Shown one piece after another: positions 8,501-14,273 of a stretch of 21,791 nt of DNA. Each line of letters begins with the position of its first letter. Within the stretch, counting starts at the first letter, position 1. A program made the position numbers and the translations under genes. Source of the DNA: Treponema sp. (lineage in GTDB: Bacteria > Spirochaetota > Spirochaetia > Treponematales > Treponemataceae); assembly GCA_023231445.1 (NCBI GenBank), contig JALNVF010000045.1:1-21791 (forward strand). The letters run 5' to 3'. A model generated the notes under the pieces. That model saw only the letters and a list, made by a program, of their open reading frames with translations, was not told the origin of the DNA and made no database searches.

Positions 8501-10296
8501 CTCTCGAACAAAGGGTGTTCAGGGAAACGCTGGTTCTGAATCTTACCTGCGCTTTTCTGGTTTTTATATATTCTGCTGCGATTACCCAGTTCCGGCTTTC
8601 CTGGCTGTTACCGGCAGTTGTTATTGTGACCGGTATAGTTATTGTGACACAATTTACTGTTGCACCGTTTGTAAACCATATTTTTTCACACAGCCTGTCG
8701 GTCAGAATTGAAGACTGGAAAAAAAACGGTCTTGATGAAAAAGGTCGTACACTGCTGCTGGAGGCTGTCGTTCATTTTCCGGAAAGAATGAGACTGGAAA
8801 ATGTGTTACTTTATTTTATCTGCTCCTGTTTCCTGTATCTGCTGTATGACCGGATTCTTGCGATACCGTACTATGTGAACATTATGTCATACGCTGCCTG
8901 TCTGTTCGGTACCTTTGTGTCAGGTTTCATAACTGAAAATTTCTGGAGAAAACGGTGTTCTGCTATAGCCTGTACAATAGTGGCGCAGGGAATTAATGAT
9001 GAGTATGTCATGCGTAAAAAGTGTTTTGGACTGCCGCTCCGCAGACAATTAGTTGAACACATAATCGTACCTGTCTGCTGTACCGCTGTTATATCAATTC
9101 TGATACTTGTTATGTCGTACGTTCCTTTTGATAATCCGTCGTTATGGCCCCTGAAATCGGCCCAGCTTACAAGAATGATTCTTGTCCTTGTTATAAATTT
9201 TCTTATTCAGGCAGTACTTGCCGTATTGTTTTATGCACATATACAGGATACAAACAAAAGTATGTCTCTTCTACTGGAAGTGATGAAAAAAGGAAATGTA
9301 CTAAATGCCTCTGTCGTGAATACCGATCTCAGTGACGAAATCGGATATAATTTTTATCTGGTAAACCGGATGCTTTTTTTATTCCGCACTATTCTTAAAC
9401 GCTCTACCGATATTGGGCGGATTATTCTGGAGTCGTCTGCAGATCTTATAACTGTATCGAATCAGACTTCAGCATCGGCACTTGAACAGTCCGCAGGTTC
9501 CCGCGAAATTGTTGCTACTATGGAGAATGTGAACAAACAGTCCCACGATATTGCATGCCGGATAGATGATGTTGTTGCAGCTGCCCGGAAAACAGCAGCC
9601 GACGTTGTTTCAGGTTCTACCGTACTCAAAGAGCATCTTGAAAAAATGATACATATATCTGAAGCTAGTGAATCTACTATACGCGGAATACAGGAACTCG
9701 GACGCAGAATAAACGGAATATGGGAAATTGTAACGCTCATCAGTTCTATTGCTGACCAGACAAAAATAATTGCATTTAATGCAGAACTTGAAGCTGCAGG
9801 AGTTCATGATGCGGAAAACGATTTCCGTACTGTTTCCGTTGAAATAAGACGCCTTGCAAATAATACGATGGACAGTACCGAAGAAATTAAGGAACGAATC
9901 AACGAAATACGTACCGCATCGGACAATCTGATCACGCTTTCTAAAAGCGGATCTGAAAAAGTCGCTCATGTCATGGAATTTACTGGTACTCTGGAAGAAA
10001 AATTTACGCATATCAGTACATCAGCAGAGACCAATGCAGGTGATGACGAAGAAATAAAACTGCTGGTCCGCCAGCAGACAGCTGCTTTTGAACAGATAGT
10101 TGTTACACTCAAACAGATCAGTGCCGGAGTTGACAGTTTTACCGGAGCAGCCCGGCGTATTACCGGAACCGCTTCAAAACTTCATGCAAGTGCCGATGAG
10201 CTCGGAATAGCGGATAAAGACATAGAAGCAGATACCTCAGAGCAGATATCAGGACAGAATAATACGGTGCAGAAAGCGGGGCATATATATGAATAA
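8497..10296 (+). CDS. MCP-like receptor C, most divergent of the four
   Basis: This 599-residue paralogue is coupled to receptor B by an ATGA overlap, with GAAGGAG upstream. It keeps the six-helix layout (ALVL-type first helix, TVAPFVN after helix 2, ACLFG in helix 4) and a HAMP-like NTDLSDEIGYN segment, but has lost several family marks. The Pro-Asn before helix 1 reads VLN, and ERLCS after helix 4 reads RKRCS. The tip IADQTKIIAFNAELEA is followed by AGVHDAENDF, so every glycine and the arginine of the usual AARAGExGRGF turn are changed. Its ASALEQSAGS segment is the only one of the four that fully fits the classical methylation consensus (two small residues, two spacers, E/Q pair, two spacers, two small). 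It may be a modulatory or degenerate receptor, or tuned to partner with the others. The C-terminal 30 residues after the coiled coil are unstructured-looking. Confidence 0.85.
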   Translation: MTLEQRVFRETLVLNLTCAFLVFIYSAAITQFRLSWLLPAVVIVTGIVIVTQFTVAPFVNHIFSHSLSVRIEDWKKNGLDEKGRTLLLEAVVHFPERMRLENVLLYFICSCFLYLLYDRILAIPYYVNIMSYAACLFGTFVSGFITENFWRKRCSAIACTIVAQGINDEYVMRKKCFGLPLRRQLVEHIIVPVCCTAVISILILVMSYVPFDNPSLWPLKSAQLTRMILVLVINFLIQAVLAVLFYAHIQDTNKSMSLLLEVMKKGNVLNASVVNTDLSDEIGYNFYLVNRMLFLFRTILKRSTDIGRIILESSADLITVSNQTSASALEQSAGSREIVATMENVNKQSHDIACRIDDVVAAARKTAADVVSGSTVLKEHLEKMIHISEASESTIRGIQELGRRINGIWEIVTLISSIADQTKIIAFNAELEAAGVHDAENDFRTVSVEIRRLANNTMDSTEEIKERINEIRTASDNLITLSKSGSEKVAHVMEFTGTLEEKFTHISTSAETNAGDDEEIKLLVRQQTAAFEQIVVTLKQISAGVDSFTGAARRITGTASKLHASADELGIADKDIEADTSEQISGQNNTVQKAGHIYE

Positions 10297-12025
10297 TACA
10301 CAGGAACCATTTAATAAACGCATACTGCGCGAAGGTATGAAACCTAATTTATGTGCAGCGCTTCTGATTTTCATTTATGCTGCTTTCTTTATTTTTCTGA
10401 GACTCCGGCAGCTGCCGTGGGCCGTACTTATTGTTGCTGTAATCGTTGCATTTGCAGAGTTTGTTTTTTCTCCGCTTACAAACAGTATTCTTACAAAAAA
10501 ATTATCAGAACGTATAGCAGAATGGCAGAACGGTTCTCCGTACGATTATAGAGACCGGACCGCATTATTTGAAGACGTCATGGAATTTCCCGTAAAAAAA
10601 GCATTTCAGACATTTGTGTATTTTTTTATCTGTGCAACACTCATGGCTCTGGGATATCATTTTGTACCGGCAATGGGTATAGACTGGAAAACAGATTCCA
10701 TGTCTTATGCAGCCTGCCTTTTCGGATCGTATAATGCAGGGCTGCTTACTCTGGCCTATTCAGAACGAGTCTGTTCTGAATATGCTGAAAAACTTGCAGG
10801 ACAGGGAATTGATGAAAAGTACGCGGAAGAAAAAAAGCAATTCGGGCTGCACCTGATTTCCCGCTGTATTTTATATCTGATACTGCCTGTTCTTTTTTCT
10901 GCCGTTCTTGCTTTCCTTGTTCTTTTGCAGGGGTACGGTTCCGTGAACGGCTGCCTTCCTACTCCCTTTATACAGATCAGCCGTATGTGCGGAATCTGCA
11001 TTATTAATATGTCTATATGCTGTGTCCTGGGATACCTTTTTTACCGTCAGATAAAAAAAAGTACGGAACGGCTCGGCTCAATGCTTAACGATGTCCTTGT
11101 AAAAAAATCTTCGCAGATATTCGTACCAACAAATATCTGCGACAGAATGCAGTATAATATATATCTTTTGAACGGTATTATAAATCAGTTTCATGAGCTT
11201 TTGTTAAAGAATGCCGGTGTAGGCGCCGCTGTCCGTAAAAATTCTGCAGATCTTTTAGAGGTAACGGGTAATTTTTCTTCAACATCGCTCGAACAGAGTG
11301 CGGGTGTTAAGGAAATTGTTACAACAATGGAAGATTCAAATGCCCTGTCCCGCAATATATCCGGAAGAATTTCCAATGTTGCGTCGGGGGCGGAGCAGAC
11401 AACCGTAGACGTTGCATCCGGCATAGACATTCTGGCTCAGAATGTCCTGCAGCTGCAGGAATTGAATCATTCCAACGCGGAAATAAACGAGGGCATCAGA
11501 CTGCTGAGCGCGCAGATTGACGGTGTCCGTGATATTGTTAATAGTATAAATGAAATTGCAGACCAGACCCGCATTATTGCATTTAATGCGGAGCTTGAAG
11601 CTGTCCGGGCAGGTTCTGCCGGACGTAATTTCCATATAGTAGCAGCGGAAATCCGCCGGCTGGCTGACAGTACGATGAAGAGTACGCAGGAAATCAGGCA
11701 GCGGATTACTGATGTCCAGAATGCATCCCGCGATCTGGTTTCCGTATCTGCAAACGGAACTGCCAGTATTGCAGACGGTATGCATATGGCGCAGGAGCTT
11801 GAAACTCATTTCAATGATATAAAATCATCCGCCGACATAACGTCCGGAAAATCTGCAGAGATAGCACATATTATTGAGCAGCAGACCGAGGCTTTCAGTC
11901 AGATCGTCGTAACGCTCCGCCAGATAAGTACCGGTATCGATAACTTTACAGATTCAACACACATGATAAATACAGCCGCTGCAGAAATGGAGAAACAGTC
12001 AGAACTTCTTTCCGGTCTGCAGTAA
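10289..12025 (+). CDS. MCP-like receptor D with six-helix membrane module, last gene of operon
   Basis: The 578-residue fourth paralogue starts 8 bp inside the end of receptor C. It has all shared motifs: GMKPN before helix 1, FSPLTN after helix 2, ACLFG in helix 4, ERVCS after it. Six helices are predicted before a HAMP-like stretch in which the usual PTDL reads PTNI. The tip IADQTRIIAFNAELEA carries the operon-specific substitutions, but VRAGSAGRNF keeps the arginine of the canonical turn, making this the least degraded tip. STSLEQSAG and AFSQIVVTLRQIS motifs flank the hairpin. No C-terminal NWxxF-like CheR tether is present. It ends 15 bp before the convergent crcB gene, so the chemosensory operon probably ends here. 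The ligand is unknown; assignment as a chemoreceptor-type signal transducer is strong, assignment of any taxis function is not. Confidence 0.88.
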   Translation: MNNTQEPFNKRILREGMKPNLCAALLIFIYAAFFIFLRLRQLPWAVLIVAVIVAFAEFVFSPLTNSILTKKLSERIAEWQNGSPYDYRDRTALFEDVMEFPVKKAFQTFVYFFICATLMALGYHFVPAMGIDWKTDSMSYAACLFGSYNAGLLTLAYSERVCSEYAEKLAGQGIDEKYAEEKKQFGLHLISRCILYLILPVLFSAVLAFLVLLQGYGSVNGCLPTPFIQISRMCGICIINMSICCVLGYLFYRQIKKSTERLGSMLNDVLVKKSSQIFVPTNICDRMQYNIYLLNGIINQFHELLLKNAGVGAAVRKNSADLLEVTGNFSSTSLEQSAGVKEIVTTMEDSNALSRNISGRISNVASGAEQTTVDVASGIDILAQNVLQLQELNHSNAEINEGIRLLSAQIDGVRDIVNSINEIADQTRIIAFNAELEAVRAGSAGRNFHIVAAEIRRLADSTMKSTQEIRQRITDVQNASRDLVSVSANGTASIADGMHMAQELETHFNDIKSSADITSGKSAEIAHIIEQQTEAFSQIVVTLRQISTGIDNFTDSTHMINTAAAEMEKQSELLSGLQ

Positions 12026-12039
12026 TGTTCTGTTTTTTT
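12000..12039 (+). terminator. Possible weak terminator at end of chemosensory operon
   Basis: A six-base inverted repeat (CAGAAC at 12000, GTTCTG at 12027) spans the stop codon of receptor D and is followed at once by seven T. The loop is long (about 21 bases) and the stem short, so termination here is only plausible. It is the only candidate between two convergent operons. Confidence 0.3.
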
Positions 12040-12040
12040 G

Positions 12041-12430
12041 TCAGTCTGCGGTAAGTTCTGCAAGAAATTCGCCGAGCAGTACTGCTCCCGTGCCTGCAGC
12101 AAGGCTGAGGAGTGCGTACACGGCCGCTGTTGTTCCATGTCCTTTTTCAAAAAGAGAAAGTGTTTCAAGTGAAAACGTTGAAAATGTTGTAAAACCCCCA
12201 CAGAATCCGGTTTTGAGCAGCAGCAGCAGTTTTGCCGGAACTCTGCCGGCCGTCTGTCCTGCCCGGAGAACGGCAAACGTTGCAATAAATCCGATAAGAA
12301 GCGCCCCTGCAATGTTCGTTATGAAAGTCTGAAAAGGAAAGTCCGTTTTCAGAGGTACAAGACTTATTGCATACCTTAACACAGATCCAAGCGCACCGCC
12401 GGCCGCGACATACAGTATATTTTTGTACAT
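12041..12430 (-). CDS. crcB: Fluoride ion channel CrcB/FluC
   Basis: The 129-residue product is a small four-helix membrane protein of the FluC family, which works as a dual-topology dimer exporting fluoride from the cytoplasm. Diagnostic segments are GGALGSVLRY near the N-terminus (Arg19), TNIAGALLIGF in helix 2 (Asn39) and GFCGGFTTFSTFSLE at 75-89, where F83 and F86 correspond to the Phe box lining the pore. Length is normal for the family and no residue of note is missing. The ATG follows AAAGGAG. It has its own promoter and a fluoride riboswitch upstream, so it is controlled by intracellular fluoride independently of the regulator gene preceding it. It converges on the receptor operon. 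Confidence 0.97.
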   Translation of the reverse strand: MYKNILYVAAGGALGSVLRYAISLVPLKTDFPFQTFITNIAGALLIGFIATFAVLRAGQTAGRVPAKLLLLLKTGFCGGFTTFSTFSLETLSLFEKGHGTTAAVYALLSLAAGTGAVLLGEFLAELTAD

Positions 12431-12460
12431 GGCACAACTCCTTTCGGGAGGGTTTTAAAC

Positions 12461-12499
12461 AAAAAAAACTGATGCCCTGCTTTACGCAGAAGTCATCAG
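12461..12499 (-). terminator. Intrinsic terminator forming the expression platform of the fluoride riboswitch
   Basis: On the - strand CTGATG pairs with CATCAG, with an inner CTGC/GCAG pairing, followed by eight T (plus coordinates 12461-12468). The 5' half of the stem is the conserved GCTGATG segment of the aptamer, so ligand-bound aptamer and terminator are mutually exclusive. Fluoride binding should therefore let transcription continue into crcB. Confidence 0.85.
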
Positions 12500-12560
12500 C
12501 TTTTTGCAGTTTTAAACAGTATGTTTTATTACCGTTCAAGGGAGAACTTCATTCCCTCTG
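12484..12560 (-). promoter_or_regulatory. Fluoride riboswitch (crcB motif RNA)
   Basis: Read on the - strand, a GGG/CCC stem encloses AATGAAGTTCT, as in the GGxGATG...CC start of crcB-motif RNAs. Further on is AACTGC...GCTGATGACTTCTGC, the conserved 3' part of the family. The loop segment GAAGT can pair with ACTTC downstream to form the expected pseudoknot. Between the two halves sits an additional seven-pair hairpin (AACGGTA with TACTGTT, one G-U), lengthening the linker relative to compact examples such as that of Thermotoga. The RNA begins at about the predicted transcription start and ends in the terminator 30 bases before the crcB ribosome site. Motif, pseudoknot, terminator and downstream gene all agree. 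Confidence 0.92.
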
Positions 12561-12563
12561 GAA

Positions 12564-12592
12564 ATAATACAGGTCATACACCGGATAGTCAA
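12564..12592 (-). promoter_or_regulatory. Sigma-70-type promoter of crcB
   Basis: On the - strand TTGACT (12592-12587) and TATTAT (12569-12564) are separated by exactly 17 bases. Predicted start is near 12557, the first bases of the riboswitch. It lies in the gap after the DtxR-like gene, so crcB can be expressed separately from that operon. Confidence 0.75.
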
Positions 12593-12620
12593 CAGTCTCA
12601 TATACCTGCCAGCGTTCCAT

Positions 12621-12980
12621 TTAAATATGGATGCCTGCGTATGTTTCTTCACTCAGATACGGTTCAACAGAAACTGCGTCTTTTTCTGCCGCAGAGGCAG
12701 GTGCGCCGAAAGTTCTGAACATTTTCTCCAGTAACCTGCAGTGCATTTCCACCTGCCGGACAACATTTTCTCCCGTTTCTGTTAACCGGAGCGTACTGCA
12801 TCGTGTGGTTTCGTACGGACACAGAAGCCCTTCCTTTTCGAGCTGCCGCAGCATAATCGAAACGCTTGCTTTGCTGACATTCAGATAGTGCGCAAGTGTA
12901 ACCGCCTTTACGTCTGTTTCCATAGTCTGAAGTTTTTTTACCGCACACAGATATTTCTTTTTTGCCGGTGTAATATACAT
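12621..12980 (-). CDS. DtxR/MntR-family transcriptional regulator, short and lacking primary metal ligands
   Basis: The 119-residue protein has the family's winged helix (VTLAHYLNVSKASVSIMLRQLEKEGLL) and wing (LRLTETGENV), then the start of the dimerisation domain (MHCRLLEKMF). The usual protein is 140 residues or more with a longer C-terminal part; here it stops soon after VEPYLSEETYAGI. Compared with MntR/DtxR, the residue before the first Tyr (Asp8/Met10) is Lys, the Cys/Glu three before the Glu-His pair is Val, and the His of that pair is Pro. His79 and Glu84, matching the ancillary site, remain. It may therefore be weakly metal-responsive or constitutive. It follows the CDF gene by 17 bp with an AAGGA site before ATG, in the same operon, which suggests a role in controlling metal export or uptake. 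Confidence 0.82.
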   Translation of the reverse strand: MYITPAKKKYLCAVKKLQTMETDVKAVTLAHYLNVSKASVSIMLRQLEKEGLLCPYETTRCSTLRLTETGENVVRQVEMHCRLLEKMFRTFGAPASAAEKDAVSVEPYLSEETYAGIHI

Positions 12981-12997
12981 TATATCCTTTCCCTCTG

Positions 12998-13642
12998 CTA
13001 GAGTAATTTCCTGATATTATCAAGACCAATCTTTCCACCCGTAATACCGATATAAACGGCAGCCGGTATACAGACCATAGAATCGAGCGGCATCCTGATA
13101 ACAGGTGAAAAAAATACGGCAGCGACGGTAGCCGCCGTTATACCGCAGTCTATAAGACTGTCGGCCGTAATTCCTTTAAGAAGATCCGATTTTACGGATA
13201 TATTTGTCAATGCAGACAGAACTGCCAGGAACAGCTTACCGAGACTGCTGCAGAAAACGGCAGCAAGTACTACGCCGGGAACGACCTTTCCGAGTGAATA
13301 ACCGGCGATACATCCTGTTACGGCTGATTTCAGAAGTGACGCGGCAGACATACATAAAAGAAAAGAAATAAATAAACCGCTGATATATTCCATACGCGAA
13401 TAACCTGAAGGATGTGTTTTGTCAGGTTTTTTCTGAGCCATCGCAAATCCGGTAACAGCGACTGCAGCTGTTCCTGCATCAGTCAGATTGTTTACACCAT
13501 CCGTAAGAATGGCAATATTGCCGTACAGCGTACCTATGCAGAGTTTTCCTAGTGCAAGCAGCCCGTTCAAGATGATTCCCGTAATACCTGTCTGAAGTCC
13601 TTTTTGCAGCCTGTTTTCCTGCCTCGTCATGTCTGCTGTCAT
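12998..13642 (-). CDS. Cation diffusion facilitator exporter, manganese-type (MntE-like), without C-terminal domain
   Basis: The 214-residue membrane protein has six predicted helices and CDF signatures: DGVNNLTD (48-55) in helix 2, HPSGYSRME (77-85) at the helix 2-3 loop, and DSLID (161-165) in helix 5. Zn exporters such as YiiP have His at the first helix-5 position; the NxxxD and DxxxD pair seen here is characteristic of manganese CDFs such as streptococcal MntE. CDF proteins are antiporters that move divalent cations out of the cytoplasm. The protein stops just after helix 6, so the regulatory cytoplasmic domain (about 80-100 residues) is absent. CTD-less CDFs are known, so this need not be a pseudogene. 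Start overlaps the MarR gene by ATGA; a second ATG lies four codons downstream. Confidence 0.88.
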   Translation of the reverse strand: MTADMTRQENRLQKGLQTGITGIILNGLLALGKLCIGTLYGNIAILTDGVNNLTDAGTAAVAVTGFAMAQKKPDKTHPSGYSRMEYISGLFISFLLCMSAASLLKSAVTGCIAGYSLGKVVPGVVLAAVFCSSLGKLFLAVLSALTNISVKSDLLKGITADSLIDCGITAATVAAVFFSPVIRMPLDSMVCIPAAVYIGITGGKIGLDNIRKLL

Positions 13643-14172
13643 AATGAAGAATCATCCTCCTGGTCAAAAGGAAATCCCCTGAATCTGTCATGATGGTGAT
13701 GCCGTCTCCTGCAATACGGATCAATGTCTTCCGGCATACAGTCCTGTATCAGTTTCTGCAGAATTGCAGACAGTGTATTTTTCTCATCACTGGTAAGACA
13801 GTCAAAAAAGCCGGAACTGTCATCTGCTGAATCATTTTCCCATTCGTCAGCAGCTTTCCGGCCAGCGTCTGTAAGCGATACAAGCACGGAGCGTTTATCA
13901 GTTTCGTCCTTTGTACGTGTCAGATATCCGGCATTTTCCATTTTATTCAAGAGTTCACTCAATGATGCAGGCCGTATTCCGCATACGTCGAGCAGTTCTT
14001 TCTGAGATACAGGGCTTTTCAGACGAAGCAGGGCAAGGATTCTGCGCTGTCCGGGGCTTCCCGAAAAATGGCGGCTGTAATATCCGGATTCTTTCCGCTG
14101 CATCATTTCATTACGTAACAGCAGTCTGGCTGCCGTGTGGAATTTTGTTGTTAGTGAAATAGTTTCATTCAT
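13639..14172 (-). CDS. MarR-family transcriptional regulator with His-rich C-terminus
   Basis: This 177-residue protein starts at ATG after a strong AAGGAGG site. The winged helix is at about 40-105 (SQKELLDVCGIRPASLSELLNKM as recognition region, wing DETDKRSVLVSLT). The C-terminal tail is unusual: CRRRHHHHDRFRGF (154-167) followed by an acidic end. Histidine clusters of this kind often bind transition metals, and a MarR-type metal sensor (AdcR for zinc) is known, but the AdcR ligand set is not recognisable here. It is the first gene of a three-gene operon with a CDF exporter and a DtxR-like regulator. The promoter is bracketed by two palindromes, so autorepression relieved by a metal is the likely arrangement. 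The inducer is inferred only. Confidence 0.9.
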   Translation of the reverse strand: MNETISLTTKFHTAARLLLRNEMMQRKESGYYSRHFSGSPGQRRILALLRLKSPVSQKELLDVCGIRPASLSELLNKMENAGYLTRTKDETDKRSVLVSLTDAGRKAADEWENDSADDSSGFFDCLTSDEKNTLSAILQKLIQDCMPEDIDPYCRRRHHHHDRFRGFPFDQEDDSSL

Positions 14173-14190
14173 ACGTACCTCCTTCGTAAA

Positions 14191-14223
14191 TAATTCGGTA
14201 CCTTATATTAAGGTACCGAATTA
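14191..14223. promoter_or_regulatory. Perfect palindromic operator O1 of the MarR operon
   Basis: Two perfect 15-base arms, TAATTCGGTACCTTA and its complement, are separated by TAT. The site directly abuts the -10 hexamer of the marR promoter and covers the likely start point. The position suits repression by MarR. Confidence 0.85.
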
Positions 14224-14252
14224 AATATACCCAAAGACAGTCATTCTGTCAA
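14224..14252 (-). promoter_or_regulatory. Promoter of the MarR-CDF-DtxR-like operon
   Basis: On the - strand a perfect TTGACA (14252-14247) and TATATT (14229-14224) are spaced by 17 bases. Such a strong promoter fits a tightly repressed operon. Confidence 0.85.
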
Positions 14253-14253
14253 G

Positions 14254-14273
14254 TTAATTAGGTACCTGATTAA
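14254..14273. promoter_or_regulatory. Second palindromic operator O2 of the MarR operon
   Basis: A 20-base imperfect palindrome centred on GGTACC shares TAATTnGGTACCT with operator O1. It lies immediately upstream of the -35 hexamer and directly after the stop codon of the HAAS-DUF4097 gene. The two centres are about 57 bases apart, so the promoter is sandwiched between sites. Confidence 0.7.

Noticed and set aside
7810..8511. Long - strand open frame opposite receptor B, and similar ones opposite the other receptors
   Set aside because: These are reverse-frame shadows of coiled-coil coding sequence with Ser/Cys-rich, non-family-like translations and no ribosome sites.
4890..12025. Tandem receptor genes as a recent duplication or assembly repeat
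   Set aside because: The paralogues share motifs but little nucleotide identity, and their membrane halves are well diverged, so the duplications are old.
12015..12060. Imperfect direct repeat (GTCTGCAGTAATGTTCTG and a near copy)
   Set aside because: The copies are the ends of two unrelated convergent genes; one short similarity is likely chance.
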